A stretch of 64,000 nt of DNA from CAYSWH01 sp964434775 (GCA_964434775.1 CAYSWH010000001.1:1-64000); one strand, 5' to 3'; numbered from the stretch's first letter, positions 1 to 8,560 are shown. Notes: a model not told the origin generated them from the letters alone. Numbers and translations are program-made.

Positions 1-98
1 CGAGAAGGCAGAGATTGAATTGATTATTTTGCTTAAACCTTTTTACAATTCAAGAAAATCAAAAATTTTGAAAGTTCAGAATTTAATACTAATTAAAG

Positions 99-875
99 AT
101 GCTAAGTATAAATAAACTAGAAGCTGGTATAGATGACAAAAAAATACTTAAAGGAATAGATCTCAGGATTAAGTCCGGAGAAATACATGCAATAATGGGA
201 CCAAACGGCAGCGGCAAAAGCACTCTAACCAAAATCCTGGCAGGTCATCCGAATTATCTCATTGAAACAGGTCAAATTAAATATTTTTCTCAGAATATAG
301 TCAAAATGGAACCTGAGGAAAGGGCTAATAACGGTCTATTTGTAGCCTTCCAAAACCCTATGGAAATTCCGGGAATCAGTATGGTTAGTTTTTTACGAAC
401 AGCGGTAAATCAAAAAAGGAGGTATTTGTCACAAGAACCGCTGGAAGCAGCTAAATTTTTGCAGATTCTCAAGGAAAAAGTTGAGTATCTTGGTTTGGAG
501 GAAAGTTTTTATAGACGAAACGTCAATGAAGATTTCTCGGGAGGTGAGAGAAAGCAGAGTGAAGTTTTACAAATGGCCATGCTGGAACCAAATCTTATAA
601 TCTTGGATGAAATTGACTCCGGCCTGGATGTAGATAGCCTCAAAAAAGTCTCGGCTAATGTTAATAAACTCTTTTATGAAAAAACTAACTCGAAATTGTT
701 TCCGAATAACAGGCCTGAAAAAGCAATTTTAATTATTACTCATTATCAAAGAATTCTAAACTACATTAATCCCGATTATGTGCATATTATGATAGACGGC
801 AAAATTGTCCGTTCCGGCGACAAAAAATTGGCTCATAATATTGAAGAAGAAGGTTATAAATGGTTACAAGTATGA
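99..875 (+). CDS. sufC: SufC, Fe-S cluster assembly ATPase
   Basis: Cytosolic ABC-type ATPase that drives the SufB/D scaffold during iron-sulfur cluster assembly. The 258-aa product has the usual SufC length. Visible motifs are Walker A GPNGSGKST (34-42), Q-loop Gln85 in AFQNP, signature FSGGERKQ (146-153), Walker B LIILDE (166-171) and a switch His in IITHYQR (about 213-219). No membrane segment is present, which fits a soluble SufC and argues against a transporter ATPase. The stop TGA overlaps the next ATG as ATGA (872-875), implying translational coupling with the SufB/D gene, and sufS follows. Family assignment is firm. Confidence 0.96.
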   Translation: MLSINKLEAGIDDKKILKGIDLRIKSGEIHAIMGPNGSGKSTLTKILAGHPNYLIETGQIKYFSQNIVKMEPEERANNGLFVAFQNPMEIPGISMVSFLRTAVNQKRRYLSQEPLEAAKFLQILKEKVEYLGLEESFYRRNVNEDFSGGERKQSEVLQMAMLEPNLIILDEIDSGLDVDSLKKVSANVNKLFYEKTNSKLFPNNRPEKAILIITHYQRILNYINPDYVHIMIDGKIVRSGDKKLAHNIEEEGYKWLQV

Positions 876-1570
876 ACAAATCCTCTCAAATATTGTACTT
901 CCGAAATAATCAATTTATTTCAAACTGTTCCGGACATCTAAAGAAATCCGAGGAGTTAACTATCGAACCTCAATCCGGAGAAAACCTTAAACTCATTATT
1001 ATACAATGTGCGGAATGTTCAATTACTAGAGGATGCCCTTTGGGACTAACACTGCCTTCTTCTAATTCCGAAAAATGCCTTAACTGTTCATCAGAAACAT
1101 CACAAAAGCAGAAAAAACAACCTATAAATCTTAAAATCGAAGTAAATTTAAAAAACCCTAATTCATCAGTATCTCTCTTTGGGATATATATTTTAAAAAA
1201 CCATGAAGCATTAAATAACAGGATTCAAATTAACCACTTAGCACCAGACACTCACAGTCAAACTTTGTTTAAAGGTGTCTTGGATGATGAAGCTAATGTA
1301 AACTTTTACGGTTTGATTAACATCCAAAAGGAAGCTGAAAAAGCCGAAGCTGAACTTTATAATAAAAATTTGATCCTGGATAACAGAGCCCATGCTTTGA
1401 CTAAGCCTGAATTAAACATTTTAACCAATGAAGTAAAGTGTAATCACGGAGCTACAGTCAAGTATTTGGATAAAAATGAACTGTTTTACCTTAACTCTAG
1501 AGGATATGATCAAGTAACAGCCAAAAATACTTTAATCCAATCATTTGTAAGCGAGGTTCTAAGTAAGTAA
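872..1570 (+). CDS. Short SufB/SufD-type scaffold protein
   Basis: Partner of SufC in Fe-S cluster assembly. The C-terminal half carries the SufB/D core signature: HLAPDTHSQTLFKGVL, FYGLINI, NLILDNRAHALTKPELNI, VKCNHGATVKYLD and LFYLNSRG. The protein is only 232 aa against about 420-480 for typical SufB or SufD, so the N-terminal half of the beta-helix is largely missing. The N-terminal part instead has a cysteine cluster (CAECSITRGC, then CLNC) near residues 46-75. I chose the ATG at 872 because it overlaps the sufC stop as ATGA; an ATG at 860 is in frame. Whether it acts as SufB, SufD or a homodimeric hybrid cannot be decided here. Confidence 0.85.
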   Translation: MNKSSQILYFRNNQFISNCSGHLKKSEELTIEPQSGENLKLIIIQCAECSITRGCPLGLTLPSSNSEKCLNCSSETSQKQKKQPINLKIEVNLKNPNSSVSLFGIYILKNHEALNNRIQINHLAPDTHSQTLFKGVLDDEANVNFYGLINIQKEAEKAEAELYNKNLILDNRAHALTKPELNILTNEVKCNHGATVKYLDKNELFYLNSRGYDQVTAKNTLIQSFVSEVLSK

Positions 1571-1600
1571 TTTTGAAAATAGTTATTCTATAAAGTTGAT

Positions 1601-2875
1601 ATGTTTGAAGAAGTAAAAAAAGAATTTCCAATTTTTGAACACCCACATAATCAAGGCCTGATTTACTTTGATAATGCCGCTACAACTCAAAAACCGAGAA
1701 TCGTCGTCGAAAAAATCAAGGAATTTTACGAAAAAGATAATGCCAATGTAGGTAGATCATCTCATTATTTAGCTCAAAAGGCCGGATATGGGTATGAAGA
1801 AAGCAGGCACGCCGTCCATAAATTTCTTAACTCCAAATATTCTGAAGAAGTTATTTTTACAAGTGGCTGTACTGAGTCAATTAATCTAATCGCTCAAAGT
1901 CTTTCCAAAAATTCAAAAATAAAAGGAGGTGGATACTGGGACGTGGAAGCGGGAGACGAGGTTATTGTCAGCGAATTAGAGCACCATTCCAATCTTGTTC
2001 CTTGGCAAATGTTAGCTCAAGAAAGAGGTTTGATTTTAAAAATTATTCCTCTGGATGACAAAGGTAATTTGGACTTGGAGGCTCTAAAAATACTGCTTAC
2101 TCCCAAAACTAAATTAATCGCTGTTAGTCATGTCTCCAATACTACCGGAACTATCAATCCAATTGAAAAAATTTGCCGATTATCTAAGACTAATCTTGTT
2201 AATCAATTAAATCTGCCCAAAGAATTCAATCACACTTTCACTCTAATAGATGGAGCTCAGGCTGCCGGCCACCTTGAAGTAGACTTGCAAGAAATTGATT
2301 GTGAATTTTATACTTTCTCGGCCCACAAGATGTATGGGCCAACCGGAGTAGGAATTCTCTATGGTAAGAGAGATTTACTGGAAAGAATGCTACCTGTAAA
2401 TTATGGTGGAGGAATGATCCAAAAGGTTACTTACCAAAACACAGATTTTGCTTCCTTGCCTGAAAAGTTTGAAGCCGGCACACCAAATATTTCTGGAGTA
2501 ATCGCTTTTCAAGAAGCAGTCAAATTTGTACAAGAATTAAATCTGAAGAAAGTGTTCGAACACGAAACCGAATTAAGTAGATATGTATTGCACGGACTAA
2601 GGGCCAACTTTAATAACCTGAGGTTAATCAGTTCCCCAAAAGAAAGGTCCGGAATTGTTTCTTTTGTATTAGACAGTATTCACCCTTTTGATTTAAGTGA
2701 AATGCTAAGCCAACAAAAAATCTGTATTCGCAGCGGACATCATTGTACTCAGCCACTTCACGACAAACTCAATCTATCCGGAAGTTGCAGGCTTTCTTTC
2801 GGTGTTTACAACAACAAACAAGAAATTGACGATTTTTTTCAAAAACTACAAAAAGCAATCAACATTTTAGCCTAG
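1601..2875 (+). CDS. sufS: SufS-type cysteine desulfurase
   Basis: PLP-dependent group II cysteine desulfurase that removes sulfur from cysteine as a persulfide and feeds it to the SufC/SufBD scaffold. At 424 aa it is close to normal length. It has the N-terminal IYFDNAATTQKP motif, the PLP-binding lysine Lys243 in FSAHKMYGPTG, and the persulfide cysteine Cys382 in RSGHHCTQPL, the short-loop arrangement of SufS/CsdA-type enzymes. It lies 30 bp after the SufB/D gene on the same strand, giving a suf operon sufC-sufBD-sufS. No SufE or SufU is present in the window. Confidence 0.95.
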   Translation: MFEEVKKEFPIFEHPHNQGLIYFDNAATTQKPRIVVEKIKEFYEKDNANVGRSSHYLAQKAGYGYEESRHAVHKFLNSKYSEEVIFTSGCTESINLIAQSLSKNSKIKGGGYWDVEAGDEVIVSELEHHSNLVPWQMLAQERGLILKIIPLDDKGNLDLEALKILLTPKTKLIAVSHVSNTTGTINPIEKICRLSKTNLVNQLNLPKEFNHTFTLIDGAQAAGHLEVDLQEIDCEFYTFSAHKMYGPTGVGILYGKRDLLERMLPVNYGGGMIQKVTYQNTDFASLPEKFEAGTPNISGVIAFQEAVKFVQELNLKKVFEHETELSRYVLHGLRANFNNLRLISSPKERSGIVSFVLDSIHPFDLSEMLSQQKICIRSGHHCTQPLHDKLNLSGSCRLSFGVYNNKQEIDDFFQKLQKAINILA

Positions 2876-2923
2876 TTCTTAATTGACATTAACCATTTTT
2901 TTCTGCATAATCAGAAACATATT

Positions 2924-3586
2924 ATGGTTTCACCCAAAACAATCTTTAATATTCTTAAAGTAATTATAATTGTATTGCTTTTCGTAGGCATTCTCTATTT
3001 GATCGGAAATTTCGGGTTATCCGCCTATCGTTCTTCTCCAATTTACCAAGCTCACTCAGACCAAGAACTGGAAAAAACCGTAGATACTTTTGTAGAGATT
3101 ATATCCGGACAAAACGAGGAGTTGAGTAAAAGAGACCTGGAAGACCTGGAAAAAATCGGCTCAGGCGGCAACTTTATTTTCTTTGAGGATGTAGGATTAA
3201 AAAAAGCGGCAGAAGTATTCAAACAAATTCATCAAAAAAAACCTTTAGACAGGCAATGGGAGTTTGATGAAAAAAGTGACAAAAACGCCAGTGTATCTCT
3301 TTTTTTCCGAAACCCTGAAGATGCCAGTGACAGCAGCCAAGGGAAAATTTATCTCTCCCTCAAAGAAGAAAGGTTTAGCTTAACCCCCAAATGGGAAATT
3401 TATAAAATCGAGGTTCCCGATGAATTGGAGCCTTGTGTAAAATACTTAATAGAAAAAGAAGGCCTTTTATCCTGTCTCACTGAACAGTACAAAAAATTCC
3501 TTAATCAACCGGGTAGTATTGCCTCAACTCTTTGGAATTGGCTAAAGTTATTTTTCGGAGATATTAAGTTACCTTTTTTTAATTAA
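2924..3586 (+). CDS. Membrane-anchored hypothetical protein
   Basis: Unrecognised 220-aa protein. One hydrophobic segment at residues about 11-32 (IIIVLLFVGILYLIGNFGL) looks like an uncleaved signal anchor; the rest is hydrophilic and probably extracytoplasmic. A pair of cysteines (CVKYL and LLSCL, about 172 and 185) could form a disulfide outside the cell. It starts 48 bp after sufS on the same strand and may be read with the suf operon, but nothing in the protein suggests a role in Fe-S assembly. Its stop is 2 bp from the stop of the convergent gene at 3589-4221, with no visible terminator between them. Confidence 0.7.
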   Translation: MVSPKTIFNILKVIIIVLLFVGILYLIGNFGLSAYRSSPIYQAHSDQELEKTVDTFVEIISGQNEELSKRDLEDLEKIGSGGNFIFFEDVGLKKAAEVFKQIHQKKPLDRQWEFDEKSDKNASVSLFFRNPEDASDSSQGKIYLSLKEERFSLTPKWEIYKIEVPDELEPCVKYLIEKEGLLSCLTEQYKKFLNQPGSIASTLWNWLKLFFGDIKLPFFN

Positions 3587-3588
3587 GC

Positions 3589-4221
3589 TTATTCTAATTC
3601 TCTTAAAAAAATATCAACAAATCTTTGTCTTTGATTTTCATTATCCAAACACGCATCAAAGTAAGAATTTTTCCAATCCGGACCAATAAAATTTTCCAAA
3701 TCTCTACGAGAGACTTTTATTTCAAACCCCTTTTCTCCATAATTTATCTTGATATAAACCCGGTTAATAGAATCCATGTTTTTCATTATAACTAAAGGCA
3801 TAGTAATCATCAAATTTTCCATTTCAAAGTCTGAACCCGGAAAATATTCAAAATCCTCCTTAGATACTTCCGTTCCCGGGTTATCTTCTAAAAAATCTTC
3901 ATAATTTTCAAAAAAAAATACTTCAATAAGATCTCCTCGTACGCTTATTCTATCAATGAAGGGTTCTAGAGAATTTGTGTAATCTTTTAGCTCCCAGGTT
4001 TGACTTTCCATGTCCAGACCGGGAGATTCATTATTCAGGCCCTTTAACCCGATAACATCTTCTTTGATTCTTCTATTAAATGGAGTGAATAATAAAGAAA
4101 GGGTAAGAGGAATGCTGAAAAGTACAAACAATATAGTCAAAAAGTTATATTTTTCGAGCACCATCTTGGAAATCTCCAGCGGCTCGTTGAACGAACTATC
4201 ATTCTTTACATCAATAACCAT
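3589..4221 (-). CDS. Membrane-anchored hypothetical protein
   Basis: Unrecognised 210-aa protein. It has one clear transmembrane segment at residues about 28-47 (FLTILFVLFSIPLTLSLLF) preceded by a short cytoplasmic N-terminus and followed by an acidic soluble domain of about 160 residues. No catalytic motif is visible. It converges on the gene at 2924-3586. The ATG at 4221 is the only good start. The opposite-strand open frame inside it is a shadow. Confidence 0.65.
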   Translation of the reverse strand: MVIDVKNDSSFNEPLEISKMVLEKYNFLTILFVLFSIPLTLSLLFTPFNRRIKEDVIGLKGLNNESPGLDMESQTWELKDYTNSLEPFIDRISVRGDLIEVFFFENYEDFLEDNPGTEVSKEDFEYFPGSDFEMENLMITMPLVIMKNMDSINRVYIKINYGEKGFEIKVSRRDLENFIGPDWKNSYFDACLDNENQRQRFVDIFLRELE

Positions 4222-4441
4222 ATGACAGATGTTTTGTTAAGTTGCTTAAAAATTGTTTGTTCAATAAAATTTGCCGTAAGAAAATAGATTTTGATACACT
4301 TGTCAATCTTTTTTAACTATTATGTTAATAACTAGTTATCCACAAGTCAGTTATTTGTAAAATATTTGTGTTTAACTCTCAAAAAAATAATCGAATAAAT
4401 GCCTTAAAATAGAGATTTTTAAGTTTATCACAAGAAAGTTC

Positions 4442-4470
4442 TTGACCAGTCTCAAAAAATTGTATATAAT
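4442..4470 (+). promoter_or_regulatory. Sigma-70-type promoter of a structured RNA
   Basis: TTGACC (4442-4447) and a perfect TATAAT (4465-4470) are separated by exactly 17 bp. No open frame starts within 380 bp downstream, so the promoter should drive an untranslated transcript beginning near 4477. Confidence 0.75.
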
Positions 4471-4476
4471 TAGGTC

Positions 4477-4791
4477 ATCGAAGTTAAGACAACTTTGATA
4501 ACTTTAAAACAGCTGACACTAACCAAATAGAAAAGCTATTTGCTTTAAAGATATTTTTTCTATCTGCCTTTCTTAATTCGGTGATCGTCTCTGACATACA
4601 TCACCAAATGCAAAAACAAAAATCAAGAAAAGCAAAAACAAAAATTCTTACTTTTAGCTCAAATAAAAATCGAGTTAAGAACTTTTTAAAAGAAGGGCAG
4701 AGCAAGGGAAGGTGTCAGTTCCTAATGTATTAGGGGTATCGGCCCAAATTAATGGTTAATTACTTTTCGGGGCTTCGATGCCCTTTTTTTT
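4477..4791 (+). ncRNA. Candidate structured non-coding RNA, about 315 nt
   Basis: A transcript bounded by a near-consensus promoter and an intrinsic terminator, with no plausible coding frame. Pairing seen directly: a long-range 9-bp helix AGCTGACAC (4511-4519) with GTGTCAGTT (4712-4720), closing about 190 nt; inside it a hairpin CAAATAG/CTATTTG (4524-4542) and a hairpin GGTGAT/ATCACC (4580-4605); after it CCTAA/TTAGG (4721-4734). GGCCC at 4741-4745 could compete for the GGGGC of the terminator stem, a switch-like arrangement. I do not see the conserved cores of RNase P RNA, SRP RNA or tmRNA; a divergent 6S RNA or an orphan leader remains possible. Confidence 0.55.
4769..4791 (+). terminator. 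Intrinsic terminator of the candidate RNA
   Basis: Stem GGGC (4770-4773) and GCCC (4780-4783) with loop TTCGAT, followed by eight T residues. It ends about 65 bp before the next gene, so it either separates the RNA from that gene or attenuates it. Confidence 0.7.
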
Positions 4792-4856
4792 GTGCCAAAA
4801 AAAGACTTTACAAGAAAAAATGACTTATTTAAATTTGAGTCTGAAAAAAAATTGTT

Positions 4857-5330
4857 ATGAAATACGATTATGTTGCCCAGTTACCTCAGCCAATAGTTGA
4901 TTATCAAGAGTCAGAAAGAGAGGACGAAGAAATAGCTGTCGAGAAGGGCTTTGTGTCTGCTATTCAAGGAAAAAGATATTTTATTCACAGCGTTGCCACA
5001 ATTCCTGTAAAAGACATTGAAAGCAACTTCGGCTACGGACTTTGGGTGGAAGTTTCCAGAGAAGATTTTTTTGAATATTTAGAATGCCTGGAGGAGGATA
5101 AAAAATACTCGAATTTTGAGTGCAATGGTAATCTTGCCAATACCTGGCCACCTTTTAACGGAACATATAATGATAAAGTTAAAATTAGAGTAGTTGATGT
5201 AAACAAAAAAATTTTCATTACAGATATTTGGACAAAAAATTCTGAATTAATAAAATTAAAAGAGATAGGAAGTTTGAGCGAAGAAAAAGAAGAAGAATTG
5301 AGTGAAAGACTAAGTAATATTAGTACCTAA
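4857..5330 (+). CDS. DUF2199-like protein
   Basis: 157-aa soluble protein of unknown function. The central part, GKRYFIHSVATIPVKDIES followed by FGYGLWVEVSREDFFEYLE (residues about 38-76), matches my memory of the DUF2199 family pattern (FFIRG..IPV....FGWGVWVSLS...F). The tail is acidic and helical. The N-terminal zinc-ribbon-like cysteines of some DUF2199 proteins are absent. It is the first gene after the candidate RNA and lies 16 bp before the FkbM methyltransferase gene. The family call needs a profile search; no function is claimed. Confidence 0.6.
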   Translation: MKYDYVAQLPQPIVDYQESEREDEEIAVEKGFVSAIQGKRYFIHSVATIPVKDIESNFGYGLWVEVSREDFFEYLECLEEDKKYSNFECNGNLANTWPPFNGTYNDKVKIRVVDVNKKIFITDIWTKNSELIKLKEIGSLSEEKEEELSERLSNIST

Positions 5331-5346
5331 AAAATTCATAAAAGAA

Positions 5347-6177
5347 ATGAACTTTGGATACATTCTTAAATCGTTGCAATTTGACCTGGAATTTTTGAAA
5401 ATCAGAGAACTTAATTTTTTTGTCAGAATAAACTATTTTTTTCAGAAATACCTGTGCTTGTTAAATTTGAGTTTCAGAGAAAAAACCGTTTTTCAGTTTG
5501 ATAATATTAGACTATTTGTGGATTCGGTTTCAAATATCGGCACTCTTCAGTCATCAATTTTGGATTTTCACTCAGATATTATTAGAACTAACTTAATTCA
5601 AAGGAAAAGGCCGGTTATTGTTGATATTGGAGCAAATATTGGTCAATTCGCCAATGCTGCGAAGCTCTTTTTTCCTGAGGGAAAAGTAGTTAGTTTTGAG
5701 CCTGACCCGGAAGTTTTTGAGAAATTAAAGGAGAATACAAAGTTGCTTTCTGACATTGAGATAAAAAACATCGGCTTAGGAAGTAAAGAAGAAAAGATTA
5801 ACTTTTTCAGAAAAAAACTAAACCTGACCTCTTCTTTTGCTAGTCCGGACAGTTTTGAAGATGTTGATTCCACAATGCAACTTAAAGTTAAAAGGCTAGA
5901 TGATATTAATACTCCCGAGAAAGTTGACCTGTTAAAAATTGACGTTGAAGGTTTTGAAAAAGAAGTTATTCAAGGAGGCCTAAAAACTCTTGAAAAGGTA
6001 ACCTACTTATTAATTGAATTGAGTTTAGATAGAGATAAAGAAGGAGATAATCTGGAACTGCTAAGAATTATTAAATCAAGATACAAAAAATCCAAAATCG
6101 TACGAACCGGAAGACCTTTGAGTGATGAAAAAGGCAATATCGCCTGTCAGGACTTTTTGATAAAAATTGCAAATTAA
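5347..6177 (+). CDS. FkbM family SAM-dependent methyltransferase
   Basis: 276-aa methyltransferase. The SAM-binding motif I is VDIGANIGQFA (residues about 81-91), followed by the acidic strand end VVSFEPDPEVFEKL (about 115-128) and the FkbM hallmark LLKIDVEGFEKEVIQGG (about 197-213). FkbM enzymes O-methylate sugars or natural products and often belong to surface-glycan loci, so a glycan substrate is a reasonable inference. Its stop lies 16 bp before the start chosen for the following hydrolase gene. Confidence 0.88.
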   Translation: MNFGYILKSLQFDLEFLKIRELNFFVRINYFFQKYLCLLNLSFREKTVFQFDNIRLFVDSVSNIGTLQSSILDFHSDIIRTNLIQRKRPVIVDIGANIGQFANAAKLFFPEGKVVSFEPDPEVFEKLKENTKLLSDIEIKNIGLGSKEEKINFFRKKLNLTSSFASPDSFEDVDSTMQLKVKRLDDINTPEKVDLLKIDVEGFEKEVIQGGLKTLEKVTYLLIELSLDRDKEGDNLELLRIIKSRYKKSKIVRTGRPLSDEKGNIACQDFLIKIAN

Positions 6178-6193
6178 CTATATATTCTATAAT

Positions 6194-6925
6194 ATGGAGT
6201 TTAAAATTAATGTAAAAGGCAGCTTTGTTTATGGAGTTATTGAAAACCAAGAAGCAAAAAAGCTGGTAATTTTAGTTCACGGTTTTACAGGTGACTGGTT
6301 AGGACCGGAAAATATTTTTTTGAAATTATCAAAAAGGTTGCAAAAAGAAAATTATGCCGTCCTTCGATTCGGCTTTCGAGGTACTCCGCCAAGTGAAGGC
6401 AAGTTCCAAGAAATGACTGTAGAAACTGAAACCAAGGATTTAAGCGAAGTAATTAAGTTTGCTCAAAAGTTTGGTTATCGGGAAATTACCCTTCTAGGTG
6501 AAAGTATGGGTGGAACAGTTGTTGCTAATTGTCTTGAAAAACCGGTTAAAGCAATTGTGTTTTGGTATCCGGCCTTTAATTTTCTGAATTCCGATTTTAC
6601 GGAAATATTTTTTAATCCTGAGGTAGAAGATAGTCTGGAGAAGAGGGGTTATTATCTTTTGGACGGGTTTAAAGTAGGCAAGAAATTCATCGAGCAAATC
6701 AATTCAATCAACGTTTTCAAAGAAGTTAAAGAAATCAGTTGTCCTACATTTTTCTTACATGGTGACAAAGACAAAGAAGTACCCTGCCAAGAATCCCAAA
6801 AAGCTTACCGGATAATTAAAGGACCTAAAGAAATAAAGATTTTACCCGGAGCTGACCATTGTTTTAAAAACGAGCAAAAGGAAGTAATTGACCTAACCGT
6901 AAACTTTATCCGAAAATATCTTTAG
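6194..6925 (+). CDS. Alpha/beta hydrolase
   Basis: Serine hydrolase of the alpha/beta fold, 243 aa from the chosen start. The sequence shows the oxyanion-hole region LVHGFTGDW, the nucleophile elbow GESMGG, an acid in FFLHGDKDKEVP and a catalytic His in GADHCF. The pattern resembles small esterases or acyl-peptide-hydrolase-like lipases; substrate unknown. An in-frame ATG at 6167 lies inside the FkbM gene; I prefer the ATG at 6194, where family-like sequence begins. The stop TAG abuts the ATG of the GNAT gene at 6926, so the two are probably translationally coupled. Confidence 0.88.
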   Translation: MEFKINVKGSFVYGVIENQEAKKLVILVHGFTGDWLGPENIFLKLSKRLQKENYAVLRFGFRGTPPSEGKFQEMTVETETKDLSEVIKFAQKFGYREITLLGESMGGTVVANCLEKPVKAIVFWYPAFNFLNSDFTEIFFNPEVEDSLEKRGYYLLDGFKVGKKFIEQINSINVFKEVKEISCPTFFLHGDKDKEVPCQESQKAYRIIKGPKEIKILPGADHCFKNEQKEVIDLTVNFIRKYL

Positions 6926-7402
6926 ATGACTTCATTGAAAATCAGACCGGCCACAACTAAAGACCTTTCCAAAATACGAGAATTCAATCGTAAATTGTTT
7001 CAGTTGGAGTTTGATAATTACGACCGCCTTCTAAATTTAGAGTGGACTCTTGGAAAAGAAGGAGAAAAATATTTCACCCAAAGGATTACTCAAAAAGAAG
7101 GTTGTGTTTTGATGGCTGAAAAAGAAGGTTTGGTAATAGGCTATCTATGCGGAGCTCTATCCAATATTGAAAATTACAGACTACCCAAAAAAACCGCAGA
7201 ACTGGAAAACACTTATATCGAAGAGTCTTCTAGATCCCAAGGAATCGGTAGTAAACTATACCGGGAATTCGTAAAATGGTGTAAAAATTATAGTGTTGAG
7301 ATTATCAAAGTATCCGCCTCTGCTAGAAACACCCAAGGAATAAACTTTTATAAAAAAAACAATTTTAAGGACTATAGTCTGATGTTGGAGGCGAGAATAT
7401 AA
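6926..7402 (+). CDS. GNAT family N-acetyltransferase
   Basis: 158-aa acetyltransferase of the GNAT fold. It opens with the typical IRPATTKDLSKIREF strand-helix, has GLVIGYLCGAL for the central strands, and the acetyl-CoA pyrophosphate-binding motif A in SRSQGIGSKLYREF (about residues 103-116), followed by the C-terminal NTQGINFYKKNNF turn. The acceptor is unknown. It begins immediately after the hydrolase stop, in an operon FkbM-hydrolase-GNAT. The 220 bp after it contain no recognisable gene. Confidence 0.88.
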   Translation: MTSLKIRPATTKDLSKIREFNRKLFQLEFDNYDRLLNLEWTLGKEGEKYFTQRITQKEGCVLMAEKEGLVIGYLCGALSNIENYRLPKKTAELENTYIEESSRSQGIGSKLYREFVKWCKNYSVEIIKVSASARNTQGINFYKKNNFKDYSLMLEARI

Positions 7403-7623
7403 CATTGTTATTCTAAATAACAGTACAAATATCAGGTCTAAGTAATCAAATTAACTCAAGGTTTTCAATGCACATATTGTTATTAAAAATTCGGAAGATG
7501 CTTTAATCTTTGCCGAAAGAAATATAAGCATCAATTTTATAATAGAAGAACAGTCGTTAATTACTAGAATAACTTTCCCTGGGTTAGATAGCTTATGAGG
7601 CATATAAATAACGAATGATGTAA

Positions 7624-7986
7624 TTAAAGAAGTTTCAATTTCTCTAACACCTCTTTCAAGCTTAAGTCATTGATATTATCAATAATGTAATATGAAATAT
7701 ATAACAAATCAACATAAAATGTACCCTTATTTTTGTAATCAATTCTCACAATTTTATCCAACAAGTATTTTGTATCATCACAATTTTGAGACTTACATTC
7801 TACTACATAGTTTGAAAAGAAAACGCTAGTCGGATCATCAACTAAAATCCATTTTCCGGAATATTTATACATAAGATATTCTGCTATAGAGTAATTGACC
7901 CTTACCACCAACCAAATTTTTTGATCAGAAGTAATTTTTGAAAAATTATCTCTATTAATAGATAGGTAACGATCAATTAACACCAA
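7624..7986 (-). CDS. Hypothetical protein, probable C-terminal part of a frameshifted gene
   Basis: 120-aa open frame without a recognised domain; sequence such as WLVVRVNYSIAEYLMYKY and FFSNYVVECKS suggests a small soluble alpha/beta protein. Its start lies in the tail of the minus-strand frame at 7977-8138. Adding one T to the T5 run on the minus strand near 7987-7995 fuses the two frames smoothly (..DSLQDF-LVLIDRYLS..) into a protein of about 173 aa. I therefore think the start here is not a natural start. The cause could be a sequencing indel, a real mutation or slippage. Confidence 0.55.
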   Translation of the reverse strand: MVLIDRYLSINRDNFSKITSDQKIWLVVRVNYSIAEYLMYKYSGKWILVDDPTSVFFSNYVVECKSQNCDDTKYLLDKIVRIDYKNKGTFYVDLLYISYYIIDNINDLSLKEVLEKLKLL

Positions 7987-8138
7987 AAATCTTGCAAACT
8001 ATCTAAGCTGAAATCGGTCCTTTCAAACTTAAGAAATTGCATTAACTCTTTTACACAACTACGAGAATCTCCCACAAAACCATCAAAGTTCACCCTCCGC
8101 CTTTCTAGCAGCTTGTTTTCTTCTTTAGTTAAAGTCAT
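7977..8138 (-). CDS. Hypothetical protein, probable N-terminal part of the same frameshifted gene
   Basis: 53 aa from the ATG at 8138, beginning MTLTKEENKLLERRR. A start at 8177 is in frame but would be encoded by the terminator hairpin of the upstream RRM gene, so I reject it. Charged and helical, no recognised domain. The frame stops just where the sequence continues naturally in the frame of 7624-7986. Confidence 0.45.
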   Translation of the reverse strand: MTLTKEENKLLERRRVNFDGFVGDSRSCVKELMQFLKFERTDFSLDSLQDFWC

Positions 8139-8146
8139 AAAAATAT

Positions 8147-8172
8147 ATAAAAAACCCCTGAAAATCAGGGGG
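8147..8172 (-). terminator. Intrinsic terminator of the RRM gene
   Basis: Seven-bp stem CCCCTGA/TCAGGGG (8155-8161 with 8165-8171), followed on the minus strand by a run of six T residues. It lies about 70 bp after the RRM-protein stop. Confidence 0.85.
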
Positions 8173-8242
8173 AGCAAAAGTTATTATCTTTAGGAAACTG
8201 CGGTGATTTTTCCGTCAAAAGTCAAACCTCGGCTTTGTTTTA

Positions 8243-8560
8243 TTAGTATCTTCGAGAGTTGTCGTCTCTATTTTCTCTAGGACGCGCAAAGTCCACGTGT
8301 AATGGCCTTGCGTTTGGAGCATCGTCACCGTCAGGACCAAATGGTTTTCCTTCCAGTTCATCTTTGGCTGCCGTAGCAGCTTCTTCAGATTCCAAAGTAA
8401 TAAAGGCGATGCCTTTGTGTCTGTCGCTACCAGGGTGTTTGGGGAGATGGATCGATTTGATTTCTCCGTAAGCGGCGAAAACTTCGTTCAAAGCTTCCTC
8501 TAGTTCGTCAGTGGTCCAATCATAACTTAGATTCCCCACAAAAAGTCGATTTTTCTGCAT
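8243..8560 (-). CDS. RRM-domain RNA-binding protein
   Basis: 105-aa protein consisting of one RNA recognition motif and a short Arg/Asp-rich tail. RNP2 is RLFVGNLSYD (residues 4-13) and RNP1 is KGIAFITLES (about 49-58), both with the usual aromatic/hydrophobic pattern. Bacterial single-RRM proteins bind single-stranded RNA and are often cold-inducible; the exact targets are unknown. It is a single-gene unit with its own strong terminator. The opposite-strand frame within it is a shadow. Confidence 0.93.
   Translation of the reverse strand: MQKNRLFVGNLSYDWTTDELEEALNEVFAAYGEIKSIHLPKHPGSDRHKGIAFITLESEEAATAAKDELEGKPFGPDGDDAPNARPLHVDFARPRENRDDNSRRY

Noticed and set aside
2..115. Open frame reaching the left edge and ending at a TAA inside sufC
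   Set aside because: Could be the end of an upstream gene, but 37 codons without a recognisable motif and a 17-bp overlap with sufC are too little to call.
7403..7623. Possible small gene between the GNAT gene and the minus-strand unknown
   Set aside because: No frame of useful length and no start signal; treated as spacer.
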